From Welwitschia mirabilis (Eukaryota > Gnetophyta > Gnetopsida > Welwitschiales): a DNA stretch of 26,949 bases. The notes beneath the pieces are model-generated. The model saw only the letters and a list, made by a program, of their open reading frames with translations. It searched no databases and had not been told where the DNA came from. How positions within the stretch are numbered: the first letter of the stretch is position 1; every line of letters starts with the position of its first letter. The position numbers were made by a program, and so were the translations under genes. Below, piece after piece: positions 10,870-22,110 of this stretch. The DNA is taken from assembly GCA_051453625.1 (NCBI GenBank), contig JBOZIK010000001.1:191950048-191976996 (forward strand). Reading direction: 5' to 3'.

Positions 10870-12012
10870 GATATTTGTGCAATCTTCAAGAAAAAGTTGT
10901 ACCAACTCTTTGATAAAATGCTAATTCCTAATGTCATTTTTTGAACTTCTTTAACTAGTACTTACATGTATAAGAAGCTTATAAATAAGGCTTTAAATAC
11001 ATTTAATATGATCTGAGAGTGAGATTTACATGCATGAAACGCTATTATAGTAGGACTTTTTAGAAATAGAATATATTTATGCATGAATATCTAATAATTT
11101 TGAAAGCGATGTCAAGCAAGGTGAAAATTTCTTAGAATTTACTAAGTCTAGGACTTGCCCAGAATGGATTTAATGAGAAGAATTTGAATCTCTTTGATCA
11201 GATGTTACAAAAAGTTGTTAAGATAGATTCCAAAATATTTGCAAGTGTTCTTATTGCATATGAAAATTTTACAATGATGAAAAAGTAAATCAAAATTCAT
11301 AAGGGGATTAACAAAAGAGATTTTTGTTTAGACTTGTTTATAATGCAAGCTCTACTTGACATGTATGCATGACATGGGTACTTAAAAAAGGCCAGAAATG
11401 TTTGAAAAAATGTAAAGAAAATATCTTATTTTGTGGGCTTCTATAATTGGTTATTTAGTTCATGAAATGGCTAGAAGTATTCTAGAACTTTTTGAATAAA
11501 TGATTAGGTCTAGTTTTAAGTCCACTCATGTTACCTTGTTGAGTGTTTTATCTACTTTTAGTTATACAGGTATGATTGAAGGGGGTTATAGGTATTTCTA
11601 CTTCATGCATGAATATTATGAAATTATAACTTTTTTAGATCATTACATGTCATGATTGATCTGCTTTGCTAAGTAGGATGTTGAATGAAACTGACATGTT
11701 TATTACTCACATGTCCATAAAGCCAAATGCTGCTATTTAGGATTACTCACTTAGGTCTTGTAGATTACATAATAATGTTAATTTGGAAGAATGTGCTAAG
11801 AAGCATATAATCAAACTAGATCCCAACATTTCATCTATATATGTACTTCTCTCCTTTATTTATAATAATCAAGGAGATGGAAAGTTCTTGCAAGGATTAG
11901 GAAAATGATGAAAGAAAGAGAGGTAATTAAGAGTCTTTCATTTATTAATTTTAAGATTGGTAACTTGGTTTATGGTTTTCTGGAAGGGGACAGTGCATTG
12001 ACTAAAACATAA
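10870..12012 (+). pseudogene. PPR protein pseudogene (PLS class, E/E+ C-terminus)
   Basis: Plant PPR proteins of this class bind organellar transcripts and mostly act in C-to-U RNA editing. Readable motifs in order: YQLFDKM (10900-10920) and DLHA*NAIIVGL; AQNGFNEKNLNLFDQM (11157-11204); a stretch ending in IKIHKGINKR; QALLDMYA (about 11346-11369); LWASIIGYLVHEMA; LELFE*MIRSSFKSTHVTLL and IEGGYRYFYFMHEYY; MSIKPNAAI* (11711-11740, stop where the family has Trp); LDPNISSIYVLLS (11816-11854); IRKMMKERE; then FINFKIGNLVYGFLEGDS (about 11941-11994). This order (PPRs, then KPNA.W, LDP…YVLLSN, then the E+ V..F..GD.) is diagnostic. At least four frame changes and many stops exclude a product. No DYW deaminase domain could be confirmed downstream. 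It lies between the PBS and PPT of the LTR element in the same orientation. PPR genes are usually intronless, so lack of introns does not show RNA-mediated capture. Confidence 0.85.
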
Positions 12013-13606
12013 GCTTTGTCTAATTCTCCTTAATGGCATTTGGTTAAAAACTCAGAAGAGAGAAAGAAGTTATTCTTCCTTTCTTCAATATCCAAAAACC
12101 TTAAACCCTAAACATAATGTATGATAAGTGGATCATGGATGATTATTATTAGAATCCTAACTAAACTAGGTTGATGTAACATTATGATAGAAGAATTATC
12201 TTGATTTTTTATAAGAAAATTTTTTAATTTAAAGTTTGTAGGTGGATTAGCTACCTTCACATCTTTTTATAACTTAAGAGGGTTCAATAAGAATAATGGT
12301 AAGATAGTTTAACCTTCTAGAGAACCCATTTTTAACATATCTTTGAAACATTTTCAGGCTCATAGGATGATAATATTTTAGAATAGGACTACGAGATGGT
12401 TATTTTTATCATAAAGTAATTGGTCTTATGCAGAAATCTTGGAATATCAATTTAGAAGGATATGCTAAATTAAAGAATAATTCATTCACTGTGTGTTCAT
12501 TTGGATAGAAGCTAAGAAATACTACCCCTTTTTTTCATGAATGAAAAAGAGCTATTGAAAGATAAATATCCTCTGTTATTCATGATTTTGAATGGATTTA
12601 AACCAAAACATTTGTTAATACTTTAAATTATTTCTCTAAGGATCTCACATGGAACTGATACAAATTATCAATACTAGTAATTACCAAGGTTTAAAATGTT
12701 ATTAAGCTATGTTTTTTCCCTATAAGATACATCCATGACAAAGTGTTGGAATCATCTACATACCAAGGTTAAAGCTTTTAATGTGAGATAGCTTTAATAG
12801 AATTATGTAGAATGTATTTTCTATGGAAGTCATGTACCCACAAGGACCATGCTCTATTATAATGAAACAAGGTAGAAAAAAAATTGAGAATAAAAAAAGT
12901 AACACAAATTGGATGAAAATATGTAGAGGTAAAAAGTTTGATTTATAATATGAAAACTTTAAAGCCATATCTTTCATTTTTCTAACTTTCTTTTTAATCC
13001 TATTGATATACTTTAAAATGATATTTAATGGCATCTCATTAGCATTTCTAGTAATTAGTTAGAATATTAATTATTTATTTGAGACATTAAATTTAATAAT
13101 CAAACTAATAACATTGTTTCAATATCACTCTATTTTGGACTTAATCATTTCACATAAGAGGTAATTAATATTGTACTTATTGTGATGATTAATATCATTG
13201 ATTAATAAGTTTTTTGAACAAAATTCCAAACTTATTCAATCATTTATGTGGTATTGAAGGAAGATTTATCAAATAATATCTTATTTATCATATTCAGTTA
13301 ATTTCTTATTATAGTTCATTTTTAAATTCTTTATATGTGGATTTAAATCTAAATTCAAAGGATATAATTAAGTTATCCATAGTTAGACTATTAAGAAGTG
13401 AACATTCAACCAAATTGTACATTTGAACTTTGATAATCAAAATTTTTGATCAAAATAAATTTGTTCCTAAAATATGAAAAAAATCATCTTTGTAAAGTGA
13501 AATTGTTAGAATAGAAAGAAAAAAAAATCTATTTATAAATATAAAACAAAGATTTTATGGTAAAAACCTAAGCTTTCATTTTCAAATTATAAGGATAAAA
13601 CTTTTT
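12013..13606. other. Interior of LTR element downstream of the PPR pseudogene
   Basis: I recognise no pol, gag or host domain. The first ~120 bases might hold a remnant of the PPR C-terminus or 3' UTR. The 92-codon minus-strand open frame at 12756-13034 is AT-rich and hydrophobic, with no family features. Confidence 0.4.
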
Positions 13607-13620
13607 AAGGGGTAGAGAAA
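13607..13620 (+). other. Polypurine tract
   Basis: AAGGGGTAGAGAAA, purine except for one T, ends exactly at the base before the 3' LTR (13621). This is where plus-strand priming occurs in LTR elements. Confidence 0.75.
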
Positions 13621-14643
13621 TTTCATGTCTAAAATTTTAAAGATTCAAGAATTTAGTTCAAATAATTTAAAAAAGACTAAATAAAAATAATTTTACTCTT
13701 ATAGATCCCACTAAGATGATTTAATTGGTAGATTCTTTATTTATTCTTTGTTTATTAGCATATTATTATTTGAGATGTAATTATTTACTTCATTAGTTAA
13801 AATTTATTGTGTTGTAATTATTATTTTAAATGCTTTATTTTCTTATAATTGCCATAATTAATAATATTATTATTATAGTATTTTCTTATTTATTTAATGA
13901 TATTTTATTAGTGACTAAATAGTGATTATATAAATATTATTTTATTTCCTTTTGTAACTGTTGCATTTAATGTATAATGATTAGCATATTTCCTTGTTTT
14001 AATGCATACCAAATATTCTTGTAACATCTATAATTATTAATAGATTATTTTTGCTTATTTTAATATTTTATTTTAGTATTTCAAGCTAAGATAACACCTA
14101 TAATTATGATGTTGCATTTTATTTTATTAGTAGTTAACATGTATCCATTATGGGAAATATTTATATGTGAAAAAATCTTATCTTGATCTTTTTATCTAAA
14201 TTACTTATTAAATGTCTCATCTTGATTCATGATATTCATGTTTACAAGTAGTGGCATGCTTTTAGAATTTTGGAATTTTTCTTTAGATGACATATTTGAA
14301 TAAATGTGAGTAACCCTCTATCTTTTCTTAAAAAATAGTGAGATGTCATGTGACTAGGTTTTATCTTCTTTATACTTATTTTGGAAAATGTTAAGAAGTT
14401 TTGAATTATGTAACTTATTTATTAATGATGAAGACATCTTTTTTAAAGCTATTATTTACTTATTATTGCTCAAATATTTTTAGCATGTTAAGCATTCAGT
14501 ATTATTATGATGAAATATTATATGTACCTAGTGGCTAAGCAAAGTAACTATTGGGGATTAGGGAATCATAACCATTTCTCAAAAATAGTAGTGGCTTGTA
14601 TGTATCCCTTGAAATTTCTAATATCTTTTGAATTCCTTCATCT

Positions 14644-14656
14644 CATTATAAATAGG
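14644..14656 (+). promoter_or_regulatory. LTR TATA box (3' LTR)
   Basis: CATTATAAATAGG, aligned with the TATA box of the 5' LTR and closer to the plant consensus. Confidence 0.6.
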
Positions 14657-15259
14657 ATCTCTTTTCATGTTAATCTTAATTCTTTTGAAGATCTTCTACT
14701 CTTAAAATATTAGAGACATTCTACCTTAGAGCTTTGGAAACTTTCAAGTGTTTTAGAATCTTGGAGCCTTTAAAGCTTAGGCATAGAAGACTTAAAAGCT
14801 TAGAGTACTTCACATTGAATCATGGATATGGTCCTAATTTTATCTTTATTTCTTATATTATCCTAGGTATTTCTTAAACATTAATGGTCTATATTACCTT
14901 TTCTGTATATCTTACATAATTATTATGGTTTTATTTATCTTTTATATGATTCTAGATTTACTTTCATTTTAGCTATGATTCCATTATCATTTTTATGATC
15001 CTATGCTCTTGCATTCTTTCATGGTCTAAATAAATTTCCATTTTCTTATTAGAATCTTGTTCTTTTTAAGAATTCTTATAAATTTATAAAATTATTTATT
15101 CATCTCTATTAATTTAAAATCTTTCTAGGAGTATATACTATACATTAAAAGATTATTCTTCCATGAATCTTATTTCTTGTAAAAATTCTTAATGCTTAAA
15201 AATTAAACTTGTTAAAGTAAATATTTTTTTTCCTTGAGATATATTTAAACTTCAAATGT

Positions 15260-15513
15260 TATTATGAAAATGAAGTTCCATAGATTGTCAAATAAGGATG
15301 TGAAATATGGAAATCCATAGATCATCGAATGACGTAATGGAATTGATAATTCATATATTGTTAAATAAGGCAATAAAAAGATAAAACCACAAATAACTAA
15401 AATTGACAGTGAAAATGATAATCTACAGATTGTCAAATAAGGTAGTGGAAAAGTAAAAACAAAACCATAAATTACCAAATGAAGTAGTGAAAATGATGAC
15501 CATAGATTGTTGA
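15260..15513. repeat. LTR minisatellite, left part
   Basis: Counterpart of the array at 8940-9250: units such as CCATAGATTGTCAAATAAGG and AAGGTAGTGGAAAAGTAAAA recur. The array is split by the solo LTR and resumes at 17085-17150. Confidence 0.75.
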
Positions 15514-15518
15514 ATGAG
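15514..15518. repeat. Target-site duplication, left copy (ATGAG)
   Basis: ATGAG directly before the inserted TGTAATG; the identical pentamer follows the insertion at 17085-17089. Five bases is the usual size for LTR retrotransposons. Confidence 0.85.
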
Positions 15519-17084
15519 TGTAATGTTTAATTATAAACCTTTAACAGTGTAACAAGATCATAAAGACTTTCTAAATTCATGATAATATTATAGACAGAGC
15601 TCTAATAGTATAGTGTAATATCTAATGGTTTAATTTAGCATTACAATAATTATAATGCATCATTCCTAAAATCCACATAAGTCAACTAATAATTAATATA
15701 TTAAACTAAAGTATAATGAATTGATCATATTAATAAAACAAGCATTACATATTTCCATATCCACAAGGTCCTTTCATGTGTAACTACTACAACACATCAA
15801 AGTAATAATTCAACTTTAACATGCAATTAACACCTAATTTTTATTATGACCTTTAGTACTTTTTAGTATCCTCCTTTTCAATAAGTCCTACACATACATA
15901 TAGGGTGTAAGAAATTCATCAATCATAGTTCCTAGTAGGGTCCCATGTAAGGAATAGGTAGGAATAAGTTCTTTCAAAAATGGTATAAGATAAAGAGATA
16001 AGTTACCTAAGGCATGACCAAGACCTTACATCAATTTAACATTATCTTCTTTTACTATTATTCATAACAATTTCTAATAATCCAGTTGCACTATGCCAAA
16101 AGGGATACAAATAATATTAAGTTATGTAGATTTATCCCTTTTTAATTTGGTAATTAATCCCAATGACTTGGAACTTTCAACAAAGAATTACACTCTTTAA
16201 AGTCCATACAACTAGTTACCCTAGCCAAATTAATTTCATAATTTAATATATCATAATATAGATCAGTGGTTAACACAAGATAAGCATAAACATGATTCAC
16301 AATAGCTAGTAAAATGGGATAACAAGACATACAAGGCTCTATGACTTCTATAAGAATTTTAAGGATTATAATGCAAGGGAATTTACATAAGCAAATTTCA
16401 TAGCATGGTAAAGAATTAATGTAAAATACCAAAGAAAACCTTTATGATCATATGAATAATACTAGAAAACATTTTTACACATACAAGATAATTCAAAATA
16501 TACTAGAAGCATATAAGTAAATCAAGAAAAGGTTAGAACCATACTTATTTTAAGATAAAATCCTCAAGTACTATTAATCATACTCAAAGCTCTAACACAT
16601 TCACAATCATAAGGTATGCATATATGACTCTAAGAGATAAGGTACTTATGTATTTATAACTAAAAACTAATAGTTAAGGTTTAAGTTTCTACAAGTAGTT
16701 TAGGTTCAGTTCACATATAATTGCTATTCATGATTAAGATATAATTAAAAGAAATCTATAACAAACTATAGTTAATTTTGAAAAGTAAGTAATCCAAATC
16801 TAAACTCTGGGAATAGAAAGACATGCAAAAGTAATAGTAAGTTCCATAATTAACTCAAACTCTCAATTAATTTACTAAAAGTAATAATTGTAAGTTAATC
16901 TTTTAATAAATTCCTAAAATAGATAACATGAAAATACTTAGTTTCACTATTACTATTATTATTTTTACTATTTTGAAATAATTTGTAACTAGACTAATTT
17001 ATTGTTATAAGGTTTTCAATATTTAATTATTTACCTAATTAACTAGGAAATTTTTCTAACCTTAGGAAAAATATGGATGTGATA
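15519..17084 (-). mobile_element. Solo LTR nested in the 3' LTR
   Basis: A 1566-base block absent from the equivalent place in the 5' LTR. It begins TGTAATGTTT, ends GGATGTGATA and is flanked by perfect ATGAG duplications. On the minus strand it reads TATCACATCC…ACATTACA, close to the TGTCACATCC start of the host LTR, and a TATA box (GTTATAAATAC) lies at 16660-16650, so minus orientation is favoured. It has no PBS, PPT, coding remnant or second LTR. It is therefore best explained as a solo LTR left by unequal recombination; a small non-autonomous element is the alternative. Confidence 0.8.
16650..16660 (-). promoter_or_regulatory. TATA box of the solo LTR
   Basis: The minus strand reads GTTATAAATAC, about 425 bases from the LTR's presumed 5' end. 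Confidence 0.4.
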
Positions 17085-17089
17085 ATGAG
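17085..17089. repeat. Target-site duplication, right copy (ATGAG)
   Basis: Identical to 15514-15518; host LTR sequence resumes inside the minisatellite. Confidence 0.85.
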
Positions 17090-17939
17090 GTATTGGACAA
17101 ATAAAAATCATAGATCATTAAATGAGACAGTGGTAAAATATATGATAATATTGTTTAATCTTATTTCCATTCCCATGAAAATGTAATGCTTTATTTTTTG
17201 GATTCTTTCTTCTTATATTATCTTAATCTATCTTATATCTTATAGTTATTCTTACCTTTATCTTTACCTTTCCTAGGCCATACTAGGGACTATGATGATT
17301 TATGATTATTACTTCATATTATTTTGTTTTAAATAAGTGATAAACTAGAGCATAGTTAAAGCTAATTTATCTTTTTAAGAAGAGCATATAAAAATGAAAT
17401 ATTTATTATCTAGTTGTTCTTGAAAAATGTTAGTTAGAGTTATTTATTCCCTATTCTAATTTGTGATCTTGTTATATCTTTTGATTCACTTTCTGTTTCC
17501 AAAAATTGATAATATTTTATTTATAATAATCTTGTAAACATTGTATCTTTAAGATATCTAATTGTTCTAATTCATAAATTGTAGGTTTGGTTTTAATTTT
17601 AAAAGGCTCATCGTTGTAGCTTTACTTAAGGATTTAGTTGAATAAGTTTAAAGTAGCATGTATTATTTTTCTGTTGTAAATATGTCTTTTTGGCTTAAGT
17701 TTTCTATTATCTTTTGGTTTTCTTTACAACTTAATACACCCACCGTTTTAAAGTTTTTTAGTTAAATATATGGAATTTACATTTTAATATTAGATTAACA
17801 TTCAAGGTTTTTAGGTGGAAACATGGATGTTGCAAACCTACATGATCATTTAGAGGTAAGGCTAAAAATGGATTAGAGACCATATCATCAAAACCTTTAG
17901 ATCATAGAATGAAGTTTAAAATGCATTCATCAAATGATT

Positions 17940-18230
17940 TATAAGTAAGAAATTCGTGAGACAAAGAAGAATGAAAGTTACAAACATTTTCTAACATAAG
18001 GATTATGTCATCGCTAATGAAATGTTTTTAGTTATAGCATCATCTAACCCTATAGATGAATTTACAAATGAAAAACATATTGATTATTTCTATAGAGGTT
18101 TAAATATTTAAATAAATAAAATAGTATATTTTTCATGTGGATGCTATCTATTTAACCTTAATTTGTATGATGCTTGGATATTATTAAAGGAATTAGTGAA
18201 AATATGCTAAACTTATCCTAAACCAATCCC
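17940..18230 (+). pseudogene. Ty3/gypsy gag fragment
   Basis: The translation contains DYFYRGLN (18082-18105) and, after a stop, CGCYLFNLNLYDAWILLKEL. The spacing and residues fit the end of the retrotransposon gag domain (F..GL…, CGG.f..L…DAW.LL..L). In this element gag would package the RNA. Frames are broken and the N-terminal half is not recognised. It is the first part of the gag-pol series that continues to about 22.8 kb. Confidence 0.55.
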
Positions 18231-19100
18231 CAAGGGAAGTAACACTTTAGGAAAAATGTTGAAATAATTGAATAAAAGAGGAATATAAAGAGAAACATAG
18301 ATCAAAAACCTTGATTCAAAACCTTATAAATACATTGGAAAGATATAGAAGAGCTATTTATAATGCTAAAGCATCAAATAAAATGTTGGACATTTTCTCA
18401 TTTTAAAGTGGTTTGTTACAATCACTTCCCATTTTCTCTCTCTTTTTCCTAATTTCCCTCATGAGATTTGTATATAAGTTTAGAAATAAAATCTTGGAAC
18501 CTAGCTCTTCCAACTATAATAAAAAATGATTCACATAGGAATTTAAGTAAAGAGTTGAAGAAGATGCATGAGATGATAAATAAGAACATAGAAAAAAAAA
18601 TAAAAATATTAAAAACATTATAAGACTACTTTAACAAACTATGTTGGAAAATCAAAAACCACAAAAATGTCTTTTATCTCAAACAATACCCTATCCTAAT
18701 AAGATGAAGAAATATTGGAAGGTTATAATAAAAAGTGAAAATAATACAACCCTAATGAAGAATCATTAACTTCCTAAACAAAGAAAAGAATGTAATATAT
18801 GATGATGATGTTGAAATGATTGATTAATTTATCCTTTTCCTCAACATCCTAGGCAAAATACAACAATAATATAACAACTAAGGATAAATAAAATAAGCCT
18901 ACAACCCCATGGTTAGAAAGATTGAACACTAATCCAACTTATGATGATTATCTTAAATAAATTAAATAATATGCAAGTATTAACCTAACCTTTTAAAAAA
19001 TATCACAATATAATCCTATGTAGACCAAGATATGAAATAATTTAGTTAAGAGAAAGTAAAATTGAAAACCATATTAAGTAGAGTCTTCATAGAAACAATC
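18231..19100 (+). other. Gag-protease linker of the gypsy relic
   Basis: A strongly A-rich coding strand with many Lys/Asn/Glu codons and stops. A nucleocapsid zinc knuckle would be expected here, but I could not find a convincing CCHC. No separate gene is seen. Confidence 0.4.
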
Positions 19101-19109
19101 TCTATCTAA

Positions 19110-19495
19110 CTTAGTCATGGAAAAATGTCCTAAGACTAAATTTTCTAAGGCTGCCATAATTAGTGTTGTCTTGTATGGAAATAAGAAGATAAATAAGGCC
19201 GTGACTAACATGAGAACTAATGTCAACATAATAACACAAGAAATTTGTTTTACAAAGTAGAATAAAACCAATAAAGATTGTGTTGGAACTAGTGGATACA
19301 ACTACTAAAAGACAAATTAAAATCATTAAGGACTTAGTGATACAAATAGAGAAATCCTTTTACTCCATAGATGTAGTTATCATTAAGGTAGAACACAATG
19401 GAGGATATTCTTTACACCTAAGTAAAGCCTTTTATGCAAGAACACCTAGTGTTATTAATACATGCACAAGGATAATGGAGTATCATGTGTAAAAT
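19110..19495 (+). pseudogene. Ty3/gypsy aspartic protease relic
   Basis: The N-terminal half reads KTKFSKAAIISVVLYGNK, then AVTNMRTNVNIITQEIC at 19198-19248. In the family this is the active site D-[LM]-G-A, so the catalytic Asp has become Asn and the Gly is lost. One frame change later, 19280-19492 reads VLELVDTTTKRQIKIIKDLV and then IEKSFYSIDVVII and LHLSKAFYARTPSVI. These match the family blocks QLADRS…GIVEDVLV, FPVDFVVLD and ILGRPFLATG. The enzyme would have cut the gag-pol polyprotein. Confidence 0.8.
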
Positions 19496-20084
19496 AAGTT
19501 CATCATTATATTCATTAATGCAACTGAATAAGACATGAAATATGATTTATATTAGATGAACAAATTAGATCTATCATGATTCTTCAACATAACTTCATAT
19601 AAAAAAGGCTTATTACTTTATAACATGAAACATTATTTGATGATCATGAAGAATGCAGTAAAGTTCTAGAAATCCTAAATTGCTTTAACACTTGTAACCT
19701 CAACAATAAACTTTTATAAAATAACTTAGATGGAGAAGTAAATGAGGACTTTGAACCCCTCCTTGATAATGACTTCCATCATGTAACATCCATTGAAAAT
19801 TTACTTTATCAAGATGAATGTTCTACATCAATGAGGAATGACTATGAGTTGCAACTTAAGAAATTTTCAAAGAGGTAATATACATATTTTTATATCATCA
19901 TCCTAAGAAACATTTAATTATTAATGCTTATCTTTATTCTTCCCAAGAAAAAGCACTAGTTCAACTTCTCATCTCTAAAAGAAATGCTTTTTATTAAACT
20001 CATAAACATATTTCAACCATCCCTCATTTCATAGTATAACATAACATTAACTTAAAATACAATGATAAATCCATTAAATAAGCA

Positions 20085-20930
20085 TAAAGAAGACTTAACC
20101 CAAACCTAAATCAAGTAGCAAAAGAGAAAATCATTAAACCTATGGATGCTAGAATCATATATGCCATTTTAATTGGTGAAGGGGTTAGCCCCTTAACTGT
20201 AGCACCAAAAACATATGAAAAGTAAAAATTATGTATTAACTCTAAAAAACTTATTGTCATTAAGAAAGATCACTCTTACTATTATATAACCTAAGATCAC
20301 TCTTACAATTATTTTTCTAGTGGATATATTGGTTACAATGAAGTATCTATTACTAATGAAGATCAATCTAAGATGATATTTACCTCATTTTTCAGCATCT
20401 TTGCCTTTATAAGAATGCCATTAAATTTTTGCAATGTACTTAGAACCTTTTACTAAGTGATAACATGTACTTCTTTTGATATAACTAAGGAATATATAAA
20501 AATCTTTATGGATGACTTTTCTATTTTTGGTGATTTCTTTGAATCAATCTTAGATATATTAGAAAAAATAGGTCATTGCATAAAAAGAGATCTTTATTTA
20601 AGTTGGAAGAAGAGTTAATTCCTTATGAAAGTTGGGATAGCATTGGGACATCATATTTCTAGTCAAAGTACTAGGATGAATCTAATAAAAATACATATCA
20701 TTAGAAATATTTATCCTTTAACTAATGTATATCACTTATTTTTTCTTTGTCATGACATTTTTATAAAAGATTTATTAAGAACTATGCTAAGATATGCAAA
20801 CCCCTCCACTCTTTTTTAGAAGAATATGCTAAGCTTAATTAGAATGCAAAGTGTCAACTTGTATTTGAGAAATTGAAGAACAAAATCACATCTAAGCCTA
20901 TAGTAGAAGGTCTCAATTAGAACAAATATT
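20085..20930 (+). pseudogene. Ty3/gypsy reverse transcriptase relic
   Basis: One frame stays readable from about 20095 to 20660 despite stops. It gives KEKIIKPMDARIIYAI and VSPLTVAPK, then a shortened segment, then SSGYIGYNEVSITNEDQSKM and FTSFFSIFAFIRMPLNFCN. The catalytic box IFMDDFSIFGD follows; FMDD itself is at 20505-20516 and intact. Then come LGHHISS and the connection region. Family order and spacing match Athila/Tat-like RT. Around 20266-20306 AAGATCACTCTTAC occurs twice, 27 bases apart, at a place where about a dozen expected residues are missing. Several stops are TAA or TAG where the family has Gln. Confidence 0.9.
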
Positions 20931-21300
20931 TTTAACTAATTTCAAATGCTAGTAATATATCTGTAGATGATGTCCTAGGTTAGAAATACAAGACAAATTA
21001 GAAAGTAATAAGCTATATTAGTAAAACCATTTCTAAATCACAATTAAAGTACACCATTATAAAGAAAGAAATGATTTCCATTATCTTTTATCTTGATAAA
21101 CTTAAATGTTACCCTTTTATTTTCCATATAAATTTCTATATTGATCATTTTTTCATTAGATATCTTATGATAAAAAATGATTCTGGTGCAAGACTTATTA
21201 TATGGATGCTTCTAATGCAATATTTTATCTTAATCATTATAGAGAAAGAAGGGAAGCCTAATTGTATCATCATTCATGTATTAAGAATCCCTCATGAATA
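20931..21300 (+). pseudogene. Ty3/gypsy RNase H relic
   Basis: Reads ISNASNISVDDVLG* (family CDAS.YA.GAVLGQ, so the stop replaces Gln), then YISKTISKSQLKYTIIKKEM, FYLDKLKCYPF, IDHFFIRYLMIKNDSGARLI and ILLMQYFI. The fit to the gypsy RNase H blocks (YASKTL..AQ.NYTTTEKE, DK.R.YL, TDH..L+YL, RLIRWILLLQ.F) is close. The first catalytic Asp is replaced by Asn. Confidence 0.88.
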
Positions 21301-21399
21301 GAACCCCGTCCATTTCTCTCTTAAATTTCCTATAAGAGATGGATTTTTATATGATAAAATATTTGTTATTAGACATCAATACTCTATCTCTTCTCAACA

Positions 21400-22110
21400 C
21401 CTTACTCCATCAGATGCTAATATTGTAAACTATCTTGTTGCAATGAAAACTCAACAACACTGGAATAGAAATTAAAGAAAAATATTTCCTCCATAGAATA
21501 GGGAGTTATGAATGGAATGATACATAACTCTACCATAGATATAAAGATAAAATCATAAATACGTATGTTCTAGAATAGGAATAATGTCATATTAATAACT
21601 ATTGTCATGATGGTATGTGTGAATGTTACTTTAGTGACCAAAATACTATCATGACAATATTACATGCTATATTCTATTGACTTACACTTTTCAAAGATTT
21701 ATTTTACTTTACCAAAATAGGTTATGATTGTCAATGCTTGGTAGCATTTCAAAATCCTAATACATGCCCTTTAAACCTATATTAGGATGTAAACCTTTCG
21801 ATTATTATGATAAATATCTTATAGACCCTCTTAAAACATCTTCTAGCAATAGGAATTATATCCTAATGGCAATATATTATGTGATAAAATGGGTTCAATC
21901 CATCCCTACTACTACAAATTATTCCAATGATATGTGCTCTTTCCTTAAATCTAACATTTTCCATATGTTTGATTTTCTTAAGATGTTGATTAGTAACCAA
22001 GGTACTCATTTAACAAATAAGGTTGTTAGGAAGATTCTTCTTTTATAAGAGTAGAACATAAAATAGTCAATGCCTACCATTCATAAATAAATAATCAACC
22101 AAATATGATA
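21400..22110 (+). pseudogene. Ty3/gypsy integrase relic
   Basis: DANIVNYLVA and YEWNDT*LYHRYKDKIINTY precede the zinc-binding part: CHDGMCECYF, TILHAIFY*LTLFKD, then GYDCQC. Against H-GGHF-YYWP-C..CQ, the second His and the first Cys are now Tyr. The core at 21764-22048 reads DPLKTSSSNRNYILMAIYYV, KWVQSIPTTTN, FLKSNIFHMF and MLISNQGTHLTNK. The three catalytic acids are gone: first Asp to Tyr, second Asp to Asn, and no Glu in the later KLKKTI segment. The enzyme would have inserted the element's cDNA. Confidence 0.9.

Larger units (their letters stand above)
7368..17834 (+). mobile_element. Old non-autonomous LTR element carrying a PPR fragment
   Basis: Two long direct repeats, 7368-9924 and 13621-17834 (the second enlarged by a later insertion), flank a 3.7-kb interior. 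A tRNA-iMet-type PBS follows the left repeat and a purine tract (AAGGGGTAGAGAAA) ends at the base before the right repeat, so these are LTRs of one plus-strand element. The termini fit the plant pattern TGTCACATCC…GGATGTTACA. I see no gag, protease, RT or integrase inside; the only protein-like content is the PPR pseudogene at 10870-12012. This architecture fits a large retrotransposon derivative (LARD) or a gene-capturing element. Flanking pentamers are GAACT (7363-7367) and AACCT (17835-17839), matching at three of five positions, so a target duplication is possible but decayed. Confidence 0.8.
13621..17834 (+). repeat. 3' LTR, interrupted by a solo LTR
   Basis: Starts TTTCATGTCTAAAATTTT (aligned to TGTCACATCCAAAATTTT) and ends ACATGGATGTTGCA. 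Removing the insertion at 15519-17084 leaves about 2.65 kb. The excess over the left LTR is partly an extra ~90 bases near 17705-17810, just before the shared 3' end. The TATA box is at 14644-14656. Confidence 0.85.

Noticed and set aside
10560-10937. 125-codon minus-strand open frame, the longest in the window
   Set aside because: No family features, and its end overlaps the PPR relic in antisense. A frame of this length can occur by chance.
10870-12012. Functional PPR gene
   Set aside because: Multiple stops and at least four frame changes; even programmed or edited decoding could not rescue it.
12756-13034. 92-codon hydrophobic minus-strand open frame
   Set aside because: Composition of AT-rich DNA gives Leu/Ile/Phe-rich text; no motif or context supports a gene.
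19074-19326. Two minus-strand open frames opposite the protease
   Set aside because: They are shadows of the plus-strand protease relic, whose motifs are clear.
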